DNA of 62,091 bases, from assembly GCA_020638595.1 (NCBI GenBank), contig JACKIG010000021.1, positions 1 to 62,091 of the forward strand, given 5' to 3'. Every line of letters begins with the position of its first letter. Position 1 is the stretch's first letter. This document shows positions 33,016 through 40,832 of this stretch, in pieces. Both the position numbers and the translations under genes were made by a program. Origin of the DNA: Rhodospirillaceae bacterium. Lineage in GTDB: Bacteria; Pseudomonadota; Alphaproteobacteria; DSM-16000; Inquilinaceae. Under the pieces are notes generated by a model. The model was given only the letters and a program-made list of their open reading frames with translations, was not told the origin of the DNA and did no database searches.

Positions 33016-34428
33016 ATGCCAGCAGCGAATACAGAGAGAATTCGCGACCCGATCCACAACCTGATCGTCTTCGACGAGAAGGATGATGTGGACATGCTGG
33101 CTTGGCGCCTGATCCAGACGCCGGAATTCCAGCGCCTGCGTCGCATCCGCCAGCTCGGCGTGTCAGAGTTCGTCTTTCCCGGCGCCACGCACACTCGCTT
33201 CGCCCACTCCCTGGGCGTCTACAACAACGCCCGGCGACTGATCCGGTTGATCGAAGACAACCGCCTGGGCGGGGCGAGACCGGCACCGGGGCCAAGTGCC
33301 ACCGCCCCGTCAGAGCACCGGGCGACGGTGATCCGGTTGGCCGCACTGCTACACGATGTCGGGCATGGCCCATTCAGCCATGCCTTCGAGGCCGCACGGC
33401 TGGAGCTGGCGCAGGACAGGGGCCAAGAGAAGATCAAGAACCACGAGTTCTTCAGCGGGGAGTTGATCCGCAGTCCGAACTCGGGGATCTGCTGCTGTTT
33501 GGCCGCGGTCGACCCGCAGTTGCCGGCGCGGATCGCCGAGGTCATCGAGGCAGATGATCCCACGGACATCTACCACGCCGTCGTCTCCAGCTCGTTTGAT
33601 GCCGACCGGCTGGACTACCTGCAACGCGACCGCTACATGACCGGCACACACAGCGGCGCCATCGACGTCGAGTGGCTGATCAACAACCTGGTGGTCGAAG
33701 AGATCCCGCTGAGCCAGGAAGGCGGGGAGGAGGCGGATCCGACGCTGGCGCGCACCTTCGCCTTCTCGGAGAAGGGCCGGTCTGCGGCGGAAGATTTCCT
33801 GCTGGCCCGCTATCGGCTGTTCACCAACGTCTACCTGCACAAGACCACGCGCGGATTCGAAAAGCTGGTCGCTGCCCTGATCCGCTGGCTCGGCGCAGCG
33901 GGAAATGCCGCAACGATCGGTATCGAGGACGACCATCCGCTGATCCGCTTCCTGACCGCTGATGGCGATGGGCCGGTCAGCGACTACGCCCAGCTCGACG
34001 ACCAGATGGTCTGGGGGCTGGTGGAGCGAATCAATCGGTGCAGCGAACCGGAGCCACAAGAACTCGCACGACGTCTGCTCCAGCGGGAACGGCCCAAATG
34101 CGTTGATCTCGCAAGGCATTTCGGTGCGGATTTGAAACTCCTGGAAAGTACGGATAGGAAGCTGAAGGATAGATTCAATAAACAGCTCGGCAGGTCGGTT
34201 TTCCGGGATCTCGTCCCGATCAGCCTTTACAAGGAGTTGGATGGAACTCGTGCAAAAGAGCACAAGCTCATGCGTGTGCGCACCGACGATACCGTTCGAG
34301 AAATCACCAAGTTTCCCGACACGATCATAAGTGAATTCATGAAGAAGGAGCGCAATATCATCCGCTACTACTTCCTCGATAGGGACGAGTTCGAGAGGGC
34401 GGAGAGACTGATGAAGGAAGGACGCTGA
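33016..34428 (+). CDS. HD-domain phosphohydrolase (SAMHD1/YwfO-like, COG1078)
   Basis: 470 residues. The HD metal site is complete: RFAHSLGVY (His64), LLHDVGHGPFSHAFE (His113-Asp114) and SSFDADRLDYLQRD (Asp about 196). The opening RIRDPIHNLIVF and the PEFQRLRRIRQLGVSEFVFP stretch are typical of the SAMHD1-like dNTP triphosphohydrolase group; substrates of most members are unknown. Three bases separate its stop from the YwgA-like gene, so both are one operon. It lies between two broken defence genes, just outside the island's attR, and its base composition is somewhat less GC-rich than the chromosomal core. A role in nucleotide-depletion immunity is a hypothesis only. Confidence 0.88.
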   Translation: MPAANTERIRDPIHNLIVFDEKDDVDMLAWRLIQTPEFQRLRRIRQLGVSEFVFPGATHTRFAHSLGVYNNARRLIRLIEDNRLGGARPAPGPSATAPSEHRATVIRLAALLHDVGHGPFSHAFEAARLELAQDRGQEKIKNHEFFSGELIRSPNSGICCCLAAVDPQLPARIAEVIEADDPTDIYHAVVSSSFDADRLDYLQRDRYMTGTHSGAIDVEWLINNLVVEEIPLSQEGGEEADPTLARTFAFSEKGRSAAEDFLLARYRLFTNVYLHKTTRGFEKLVAALIRWLGAAGNAATIGIEDDHPLIRFLTADGDGPVSDYAQLDDQMVWGLVERINRCSEPEPQELARRLLQRERPKCVDLARHFGADLKLLESTDRKLKDRFNKQLGRSVFRDLVPISLYKELDGTRAKEHKLMRVRTDDTVREITKFPDTIISEFMKKERNIIRYYFLDRDEFERAERLMKEGR

Positions 34429-34431
34429 TAG

Positions 34432-34953
34432 ATGACCAGGGCGCCGGACCTGCTTGCCGAGTTGTTCTTTGCCGGAGACGGCGAGATCGTTGGGCGTATC
34501 CGCCTGCAGAAGATTGCCTATCTTCTGCAGCAGAAGGCGGGCAGGCGCGACCTTTTCTTCACCTACCATCATTACGGGCCCTATAGCCGCGAATTGGCGG
34601 AGGCCCTTGATCGCGCTGTCATCCTCGAAGAGATCGATGAAAAATCCCGCGATACCGACTATGGCACGACATACAGCATCTTCCATTGGAAGAAGCGGGT
34701 CCGCCGCGAGAAAGAAGCCGTCGGCCCAATATCCATGACTGAGGCCAAGCCAATCATGGCCCGGCTAAAGAAAGAGCCCGCGGTGATTCTGGAGCTGGCA
34801 GCGACCATCCACTGGCTGATCCACAAGGAGCAAGCGAAGGACTGGGAATCGGAGCTGAAGATCCGCAAGAAACTGAAATCGACGCCCGAGAACATCGGGC
34901 GGGCCAAGACGGTCTTGCGCGACTTGGGTCTCGACCAGGGCCTCGCCGCCTGA
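34432..34953 (+). CDS. YwgA-like / Panacea-related small protein, partner of the HD protein
   Basis: 173 residues. The recognisable block is IRLQKIAYLLQQKAG ... FTYHHYGPYSRELAEALDRA, the LQKxxYLL...YGPYS pattern shared by YwgA-type proteins and, more distantly, the Panacea/SocA antitoxin domain. No catalytic motif is visible; the C-terminal half is helical and Lys-rich (RKKLKSTPENIGRAKTVLRD). The 3-bp spacing to the HD gene implies co-translation. From memory, Bacillus subtilis ywfO (HD) and ywgA are also close neighbours, which would make the pair conserved across phyla. It may regulate the HD enzyme, as Panacea proteins restrain their toxins; this is inference. Confidence 0.7.
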   Translation: MTRAPDLLAELFFAGDGEIVGRIRLQKIAYLLQQKAGRRDLFFTYHHYGPYSRELAEALDRAVILEEIDEKSRDTDYGTTYSIFHWKKRVRREKEAVGPISMTEAKPIMARLKKEPAVILELAATIHWLIHKEQAKDWESELKIRKKLKSTPENIGRAKTVLRDLGLDQGLAA

Positions 34954-34960
34954 TGCCGAG

Positions 34961-35285
34961 GTGGGGATCCAGCCGCTAACCGCCCTGCTGCGCATCTCGG
35001 CCGAACGCCGGACCGAAGACAACGGCTTTGGACTGCCGGACGGCGAGGCCGAGGGCTGGTCGGGCTTCCGGGGCCACAACGGCCTGCTGCTGGCCGCCCC
35101 CTGGACGCCGCCTTCAACGCCGGCCTGATCGGCTCCACTGACAACGGCGGCCCCCTGGTGTGCTCGTTTCTGCAGGCAGCCGACCGCGCGCTCCTGCATC
35201 TTGCGGCGGTGCCCGACACTATCGAGCCAGGCCACCGTACCTGCCCTATCTGACGTTCCACCGTGCCGACGTGTTTCAGGGATAG
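34961..35285 (+). pseudogene. HNH endonuclease C-terminal remnant with two frameshifts
   Basis: Three frames in succession give one sensible protein tail: GWSGFRGHNGLLL (frame of 34961), LDAAFNAGLIGSTDNGGPLV and ADRALLHL (frame of 35101), YLPYLTFHRADVFQG and stop (frame of 35238). Intact HNH nucleases end with NGLLLRADLHTLFDAGLI...YLAYHRAEVF, so the match is good although the catalytic AHI block has degenerated. It stands 7 bp after the YwgA-like gene on the same strand, so the original locus was HD, YwgA-like, HNH nuclease or the nuclease belonged to a neighbouring system. Confidence 0.6.
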
Positions 35286-35331
35286 CTGGCCCGCCGATGC
35301 TGGTCCGGCCTGCTTCGCACGCACAGTGCCG

Positions 35332-36216
35332 CTATGGTCCCGGCAGGTGGGACAGTCCGGCTGCCATCATGGCGATGCCGACAAGGCCGATCAGTCCGCT
35401 TGACACATAGGGCAGCCTGTCGCCCCAGCGGTCGAACAGGCCGTGTGATCGGCGGGCCACCAGGCGGGTGCCCCAGGCTGCCAGCATCCCGACCGTCACC
35501 AGCGTCACGCCCAGGCCGATGCTGAAGCCAGTGACTAGGGCGATGCCCAGGCCGATGCTGTCGAGATGCAGGCAGACCAGCAGCACCGTGATCGCGGCCG
35601 GGCACGGGATCAGCCCCCCGGTCAGGCCGAACAGGATCGTCTGCCCGGTCCCGGTCCGCCCGGTCGCCAGCTGCCGGCGGATCTGCGCGGCATGGGCGCG
35701 GGCATGCGCGTCGGCGCCGGCGGGGTGATGCGCGTGACCATGGGCATGGGCATGGGCATGGTCGTGATCATGGTCGTGAACATGATCGTGGGGGTGGTCG
35801 GGATCATGGGCATGTCCGTGATCGTGCGGGTGCGGAACCCCCGTTGCGTAGGCACCGGCGAAGGCCGGCCGCGCGGCGCGCTGGCCGGCGAGGCGCCCCG
35901 CCATCCAGGCCGCGATCGCCAGCACGATCGTGCCCGAGGCGATCATGAAATAGGGCTCGGCCGTCTCGGCGATCAGCGCGTTGCCGGCCGACAGGGCCAC
36001 CCCCGCCAGAACCCAGACGATGATCGAATGCGAGGCCGCGGCACTGACCCCCAACAGGACCGCCTGAAACACCGTTCCCCGCACGGCCACGATGTAGGCC
36101 GCGATCATCGTCTTGGAATGGCCCGGTTCCAGCCCGTGCAGGGCGCCCAGCGCGAAGGCGATGGCGAACAGCACGATCGGGTGGCCGCCGCCCATGACGA
36201 GATCCGTGAGGTTCAT
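35332..36216 (-). CDS. rcnA: nickel/cobalt efflux permease, RcnA/NicO family
   Basis: 294 residues, about six to seven membrane segments. ALGALHGLEPGHSKTMIAAY carries the HxxxDH-like family motif at the N-terminus (here HGLEPGH), and GLTGGLIPCPAAITVLLVCL is the second family block. A long His/Asp-rich loop (about 125-165: PHDHGHAHDPDHPHDHVHDH and on) binds metal. It exports Ni or Co from the cytoplasm. It lies behind the RcnR-like repressor and close to the metal-uptake operon, so this region handles both directions of Ni/Co traffic. Confidence 0.92.
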   Translation of the reverse strand: MNLTDLVMGGGHPIVLFAIAFALGALHGLEPGHSKTMIAAYIVAVRGTVFQAVLLGVSAAASHSIIVWVLAGVALSAGNALIAETAEPYFMIASGTIVLAIAAWMAGRLAGQRAARPAFAGAYATGVPHPHDHGHAHDPDHPHDHVHDHDHDHAHAHAHGHAHHPAGADAHARAHAAQIRRQLATGRTGTGQTILFGLTGGLIPCPAAITVLLVCLHLDSIGLGIALVTGFSIGLGVTLVTVGMLAAWGTRLVARRSHGLFDRWGDRLPYVSSGLIGLVGIAMMAAGLSHLPGP

Positions 36217-36353
36217 GGCCTTTCCCTTCCCGGCCCGTTCACCCGCCCTGGCGCAACGGCCTCACCGCACGCTCGACCGCGCGGGGTCCGGACCGGCTGG
36301 CCCCGGTACCGCTTCGGCATGCCCGCACCCGCCCCGTTGCCGATACCGGCGCC

Positions 36354-36626
36354 CTACAGGTACTTGGTCAGGGCCTTGAATTCGCGGACCAGCTCCCGCG
36401 CCGTCTTGGGGTCGGTCTCACCGTTCAGCGATTCCTCCAGGCAATGGTCGACATGGTCCTGGACGAGGATGCGCTTGGCCTGGCCCACCGCCTTCTCCAC
36501 CGCATGCAGCTGCTGCGCCAGCTCCGCACAGGGGCGCCCCTCCTCCAGCATCCGCACGATCTTCTGCAGGTGGCCGTCGGCCCGCTTCAGGCGGTTGATG
36601 ATGTCCGGATGGCTTTCGTGGCGCAC
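36354..36626 (-). CDS. rcnR: RcnR/CsoR family metal-responsive repressor
   Basis: 90 residues, GTG start at 36626. The all-helical DUF156 fold is clear (INRLKRADGHLQKIVRMLEE). Possible metal ligands follow the family positions: His3 and His6 at the N-terminus, Cys33 (GRPCAEL), His58 and the HC pair at 61-62 (DHVDHCLE). E. coli RcnR uses His3, Cys35, His60 and His64; here Cys62 would sit at the last position. It represses rcnA, 137 bp downstream, and probably itself through the C/G-tract site at 36631-36680. Confidence 0.9.
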   Translation of the reverse strand: MRHESHPDIINRLKRADGHLQKIVRMLEEGRPCAELAQQLHAVEKAVGQAKRILVQDHVDHCLEESLNGETDPKTARELVREFKALTKYL

Positions 36627-36630
36627 GCCG

Positions 36631-36680
36631 ATATCCTATCCCCCTGGTGAGGATAGGACCATCCTATCCTGGGGGTATGG
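36631..36680. promoter_or_regulatory. RcnR-type operator region with two C/G tracts
   Basis: CCTATCCCCCTGG (36635-36647) and ATCCTATCCTGGGGGTAT (36661-36678) are arranged as repeats around GGATAGG (36651-36657), which pairs with CCTATCC (36635-36641). RcnR and CsoR family members recognise short runs of G or C flanked by AT-containing inverted repeats. The site is directly upstream of the GTG start of rcnR, where binding would block the rcnR-rcnA transcript. Confidence 0.6.
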
Positions 36681-36747
36681 ATTTTTCAACCGCCGGCGCG
36701 CCAGCGCCGGCACGCCTGCCGTCCCCAAGGGTGCGAACCGTTCGGCG

Positions 36748-37407
36748 TCAGGCTGCCTTCAGGCCGTCCCGGTCCAGGTGCACGACGCGGGTGGCCAGGC
36801 GGTCGATCACCCGTGGTTCGTGCGAGACCACCACCATGGCCTGGTCCAGCGACAGCAGCAGCGCCAGCATGCGCTCCTCCGCCTCCTGGTCCAGGCCGGT
36901 CGTCGGTTCGTCCAGCAGCAGCACCGCCGGGTCCATCGCCAGCACGGTGGCCAGCGCCACCAGCCGCTTCTCGCCGCCGGAAAGGCGGTAGGTAATGCGG
37001 TGCTCGAACCCGGCCAGGCCCACCCGCGCCAGCGTACGGGTGACGACGGCCGCCGCTTCGGCGCGGCCGACGCCGAGGTTCAGCGGCCCGAAGGCGATAT
37101 CCTCGGCGACCGTCGGGCAGAACAGCTGGTCGTCGCTGTCCTGGAACAGAAGGCCCACGCGCCGGCGCACGGCCGCGAACTCCCGCTCCGTGCGGCAGGG
37201 CCGGCCGAAGGCGGCAACCTGGCCAGCCGCCACCGGCAACAACCCGACGATGACGTGCAGCAATGTCGATTTGCCGGCCCCGTTGGGACCGACCAGGCCG
37301 ACCCGCTCGCCCGGGCGCACTGCGAGATCGATCCCGTCGAGCACGATGCGCCCGTGGTCGCGGGCGACGCGGACGCCGCTCAGGCCGATCAGCGGCTCGC
37401 CGCTCAC
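36748..37407 (-). CDS. cbiO: ECF transporter ATPase, CbiO/NikO-like
   Basis: 219 residues: Walker A GPNGAGKST, Q-loop FQDSDDQLF with the CbiO-specific DDQ, signature RLSGGEKRLVALATVLA, Walker B VLLLDEPTTGLD and switch SHEP. It powers the Ni/Co ECF uptake module with CbiQ. The GTG start at 37407 overlaps the stop of cbiQ (GTGA), so the genes are coupled. Confidence 0.93.
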   Translation of the reverse strand: MSGEPLIGLSGVRVARDHGRIVLDGIDLAVRPGERVGLVGPNGAGKSTLLHVIVGLLPVAAGQVAAFGRPCRTEREFAAVRRRVGLLFQDSDDQLFCPTVAEDIAFGPLNLGVGRAEAAAVVTRTLARVGLAGFEHRITYRLSGGEKRLVALATVLAMDPAVLLLDEPTTGLDQEAEERMLALLLSLDQAMVVVSHEPRVIDRLATRVVHLDRDGLKAA

Positions 37408-38207
37408 CGGACCGCGACCTCCACGGCCACACAGGCCACCACGGCGATCGCGGCCGCAAGGGCCAGCACTGCATCCCGCCCGCCCGCGGCGTCCAGGGGG
37501 TCGTGGCGGAAGGTGCCGTTGAACCCGCGGCAGCGCATGGCGTCCAGGATCCGCTCCGACCGGTCGAAGCTGCGCACCAGAAGCATGCCGATCAGGTAGC
37601 CGACGCTGCGCAGGCTGTGCCGGTCCGCCCGCGCCCGGAATCCGCGCACCCGCATCGACCGCCGCAGGCGCGCATAGTCGCGTTGCAGCACCTCCATATA
37701 GCGCACGGTCATCAACAGCAGCGTCACCAGCCGCCCGGGCAGCCCCAGGCCGGCCAGGGCCCGGCCGAACTGCGTGGCCTCCAACCCACCGATCAGCGCC
37801 GCCAGCAGCAGGACGACGATATTGGCCTTCAGCAGGATGACGAAGGCCCGGCGCAGACCGTCACCGCTGGCCGTGAACGGGCCGACCTGCAACAGGATGC
37901 CGTCGGGCGCCGTCGCCGGCACGGTGAAAGGCAGCGTGACCAGCACCATGATCATGAAGCCTTCGAGCGACAACAGCCGGCCGCGCAGCCTGCGCAGGTC
38001 CGGTCGCGATGCCGCCAGCGCCAGCAGTGCGATGGCGAGCGCCGAGGCGAGCGCGCCCAGGCTCTGCAACGCCACGGCCGCAACGCACCCGACCAGTGCC
38101 ACCGCCAGGCGGACGCGCGGGTCGTGATCGCTGAACAGGCCGGCCCGCGCCCCCGGGACGGCGCCGGGCGAATAGGCCCGATCCGCCAGCGACGCGTGGT
38201 CGGCCAT
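37404..38207 (-). CDS. cbiQ: ECF transporter transmembrane subunit, CbiQ/NikQ-like
   Basis: 267 residues with about five membrane helices and the cytoplasmic coupling motifs of the T component: MRVRGFRAR and AMRCRGFNG (ARG-type signatures). The N-terminus SLADRAYSPGAVPGA is typical. It couples CbiO to the substrate-specific CbiM. It overlaps both neighbours by a few bases, an operon sign. Confidence 0.92.
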   Translation of the reverse strand: MADHASLADRAYSPGAVPGARAGLFSDHDPRVRLAVALVGCVAAVALQSLGALASALAIALLALAASRPDLRRLRGRLLSLEGFMIMVLVTLPFTVPATAPDGILLQVGPFTASGDGLRRAFVILLKANIVVLLLAALIGGLEATQFGRALAGLGLPGRLVTLLLMTVRYMEVLQRDYARLRRSMRVRGFRARADRHSLRSVGYLIGMLLVRSFDRSERILDAMRCRGFNGTFRHDPLDAAGGRDAVLALAAAIAVVACVAVEVAVR

Positions 38208-38857
38208 CACTGGGCCGCCGCCTGCCCCGGCGCACCCGCCCCATGGGCAGCCGGCCGCTGGCGGCGGGACAGGACATAGGCGACGATCCCGAACAGCCCC
38301 AGGATATAGCCGATGCCGCCGACGACATCGCGGACCCGGACCTCCGCGCCATAGGCCAGCAGCTCCTCGCGCAAGGGCCGCACCTGCTGGCGCACCGTCT
38401 CGGTGATCATCGCCGCCAGCACCGCTTCGTCGACGGCGGCCTGCGGTGGCGCCCCCGCCGCGGTACCGGCCTCCGGCGCAGCCATGGCCGCCGGCCCGGC
38501 CGCCACGCTGCCGTCGGGCGCGGGCAGGCCGGCCGGCAGTTCGGCCGCGGTGACGACGAATTCCGCGGCATGCCCATCGGCCGTTTCCACGGTCAGGCGA
38601 TGGTCCACGCGCACGGTCGCGTCCAGGGCAAAGGCCCCCTGTGCATCGGTCCGCGTGCGGCCCAGCTCGGCCCCGTCGGGACCGAAGGCCACGACATCCG
38701 CACCCTGCGGGACGCCGCCGCCGCTGAAGAAGGCGGAGCCGGAGATGGAGGTACCCTCGACATAGGCGAACAGGTTCAGCCTGTGGGCAAGCGCCGCGCC
38801 GGGACCGATCAGGCCGGCGACGGCAAGAACGAGAAGGACGATCACCCCTGCGCGCAT
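38207..38857 (-). CDS. NikL/CbiL-like accessory membrane protein of the nickel/cobalt ECF transporter
   Basis: 216 residues: signal peptide (VIVLLVLAVAGLIGPGAALA before HRLNLFAY), a periplasmic carboxypeptidase-regulatory-like beta domain (AFFSGGGVPQGADVVAFGPD), an Ala/Pro-rich linker, and one C-terminal membrane helix (GIGYILGLFGIVAYVLSRR). This is the layout of NikL. The His right after signal cleavage may join the metal path. It overlaps cbiQ by one base. Confidence 0.82.
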   Translation of the reverse strand: MRAGVIVLLVLAVAGLIGPGAALAHRLNLFAYVEGTSISGSAFFSGGGVPQGADVVAFGPDGAELGRTRTDAQGAFALDATVRVDHRLTVETADGHAAEFVVTAAELPAGLPAPDGSVAAGPAAMAAPEAGTAAGAPPQAAVDEAVLAAMITETVRQQVRPLREELLAYGAEVRVRDVVGGIGYILGLFGIVAYVLSRRQRPAAHGAGAPGQAAAQ

Positions 38858-38875
38858 GGCGGCAATCCTCCGGCT

Positions 38876-39508
38876 TCAGGATACGGGATGGGGGGCGAGG
38901 ACCGCGGGGACAGGCCCCAGCATGTCGGGGCGCACCCGCTTGATCAGCAGGACCGCGGCGGCCGTCACGGCTGCCTCGATCGCCATCACCGGCAGGTGGG
39001 CGAGCACGGTCAGCTTGGCGGCCGGAATGAATTCGCGGCCGCTCAGGCCGAGGCAGATCGCAACCAGGATCGCCGTCAGCCCGACGGCGGCACCGCCGGC
39101 CACCGCCCCCGCCACCGCGGCGCCGGACGGCCCCCGCGCGGCGATGAACGGCCGTACCGCCAGCCCGCACACCAGCCCCGGCACCGCGATGTTGAACAGG
39201 TTGACGCCCAGCACCGTCACCCCGCCGAAGCCGAACAGCACGGATTGCAGCAAGAGCCCGACGAACATCGCCGGAAAGGCCGCCCATCCCAGCAGGACGC
39301 CGATCAGCCCGTTCAGGATCAGATGGACGCTGGACGGACCCAGGGTGATGTGGATCAGCGAGGCGACAAAGAAGGTGGCGCTCAAGACCGCGACCGCGGG
39401 GATGCGCTCCGGCTTGAGCGCCCGCAGGCCGAGCCCGAGGCCCGCCACCGCCACGACCGAGGTGGCGGCGATGACGGGGACGGAGATGACGCCGTCGGCG
39501 ATATGCAT
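38876..39508 (-). CDS. cbiM: ECF transporter substrate-specific subunit, CbiM/NikM-like
   Basis: 210 residues with about six to seven membrane helices. The N-terminal MHIADGVIS is diagnostic: the free amino group, His2 and a further His bind Ni or Co in this family, so the ATG at 39508 must be the exact start. IHITLGPSSVHLILNGLIGV holds the other conserved histidines. The ion, Ni or Co, cannot be decided from the protein alone. Confidence 0.93.
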   Translation of the reverse strand: MHIADGVISVPVIAATSVVAVAGLGLGLRALKPERIPAVAVLSATFFVASLIHITLGPSSVHLILNGLIGVLLGWAAFPAMFVGLLLQSVLFGFGGVTVLGVNLFNIAVPGLVCGLAVRPFIAARGPSGAAVAGAVAGGAAVGLTAILVAICLGLSGREFIPAAKLTVLAHLPVMAIEAAVTAAAVLLIKRVRPDMLGPVPAVLAPHPVS

Positions 39509-39549
39509 GGTGTGACCCTCGGACTCCAGACCCTGATCGAGGCGAAGCC

Positions 39550-40326
39550 TCAGCGGACGTCGACTGTGCGGACCCAGAACACCGCGTCCTGCGACAGCTC
39601 CAGCCCCTCATGCTCGGTTTGCGGCCCCACGCCCAGGGCACAGAAGCCCCACCAGCCGGCGCGCGGCATGACGAAATCGAAGGTGCCGCTGGCATCGGCA
39701 AGGATGACCTGCGTCCCGAAGGCGGCCGCGGGGAAGACCACACCGTCGGTGTTGCGGTATTCCACCTCGATCTCGGCGAACGGCACCGGCTCGCCCTCGC
39801 TCAACACGACGCCGCGGAAGATGTTGCCGGTCCACAGCCCATAGGGCCGCACCAGTGGCCGGATCTCGGCCGGCAGCCCCACCAGCGTGTCCCAGCCCTG
39901 CTCGGCGCCGAAGGCTTCGACGACGACCTTGGCGAACTGCTGGATATAGACGTTCTCCGACGTCTCCAGATAGGGCGCGGGCTCCAGGAAGAAGACGTGG
40001 TCGCCGGGCGCGGTGACGTCATAGGACGCCGTGTAGGCGGCCTGATCGTCCACGGTCCGTGCCAGCAGCCGGTCGGTCAGGTCCGTCACCGTCTCCTGGT
40101 GCAGGACGCCGAAGCGGACCGGAGGCTCCATCGCCATGGTCGGGCCGCCATGGGCGGGATGCGTGAAGACGATTTCGAACGTGACGGAACGACTCTGCGG
40201 TGTCACCAGATCGCTGGATGGCACCAGCTCCTGGAAATGCGCCACCGCCGATCCGGCTTGCAGGCAGCCGAGCAGAAGCGCCACGGCACCGGCGGAGCGG
40301 GAGGAGGGTAGTGCGAAGGCCGACAT
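39550..40326 (-). CDS. DUF4198 periplasmic protein (NikK-like)
   Basis: 258 residues with a signal peptide (AGAVALLLGCLQAGSAVAHF). DUF4198 proteins carry a His at the mature N-terminus (here AHFQELVPS), the block THPAHGGPTM, and a C-terminal beta domain with VEYRNTDG and MPRAGWWGFCAL. In NikKMLQO systems NikK is thought to bind the metal in the periplasm. It is the first gene after the cobalamin riboswitch and 41 bp before cbiM. Confidence 0.85.
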   Translation of the reverse strand: MSAFALPSSRSAGAVALLLGCLQAGSAVAHFQELVPSSDLVTPQSRSVTFEIVFTHPAHGGPTMAMEPPVRFGVLHQETVTDLTDRLLARTVDDQAAYTASYDVTAPGDHVFFLEPAPYLETSENVYIQQFAKVVVEAFGAEQGWDTLVGLPAEIRPLVRPYGLWTGNIFRGVVLSEGEPVPFAEIEVEYRNTDGVVFPAAAFGTQVILADASGTFDFVMPRAGWWGFCALGVGPQTEHEGLELSQDAVFWVRTVDVR

Positions 40327-40494
40327 GTCATGATCCCCTTTGTCGTTGGCAAGAAGCGCAAGACGGGGGGATCGTGCCGCGCACGCGCGGACACCCGGCA
40401 GAACGGGCCGCCAAACTGTCAGGACACTGAAGACACTGGGCCACCGGCGACACCCCTTCCAGACCACCCCGTCCGGATGCAGGTCAAACGTTTC

Positions 40495-40655
40495 GCCGGC
40501 AGGTCTCCTGGCTCGCGGGTCGCTGGCCCCACCGCGCCTTCCCGGCCTAGCAGGCCAGTGACATCGTGCGGTGGTCCTCGCCGCTCACAGTTGCGGGGGC
40601 AGCCACGGATTAGGTCCCTGATGGGTACGCCTCACCGTGTTCCCTATTAATCCCG
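40495..40655 (-). ncRNA. cobalamin riboswitch
   Basis: On the minus strand the order of conserved elements is complete: GGGAACACGGTG, then AATCC, CTGCCCCCGCAACTGTGAGC, the core with TCACTGGCC, GGGAAGGC, GCCAGCGACCCGCGAGCCAG and finally the B12 box end GGAGACCTGCC. It lies about 170 bases before the DUF4198 gene, so it should turn down the DUF4198-cbiM-L-Q-O operon when adenosyl- or related cobalamin is high. That places this transporter in the cobalamin regulon and points to cobalt as cargo. Confidence 0.93.
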
Positions 40656-40832
40656 AACGGCTGGTTGCCGTTCCGGAACCGACATTCGCCAGTATTGAAG
40701 CGCTGCGGATGCCTGTCAATGACCGATGACGGCGCCGGCGGCCGGGGCCCCTGTTGCTGTGACGCGCGTCACTGCCGATCGGGGTGCGGTCGGCGGATAG
40801 GAAGGCGATCCGGAAGCGGGGAGGGCCAGGGG

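Noticed and set aside
35700..35870. Regular short repeats (CATGGGCATGGGCATGG and similar) that could suggest a repeat array
   Set aside because: They encode the His/Asp-rich metal-binding loop of RcnA in a simple codon pattern; no CRISPR spacing or spacers. No CRISPR array was found in the window.
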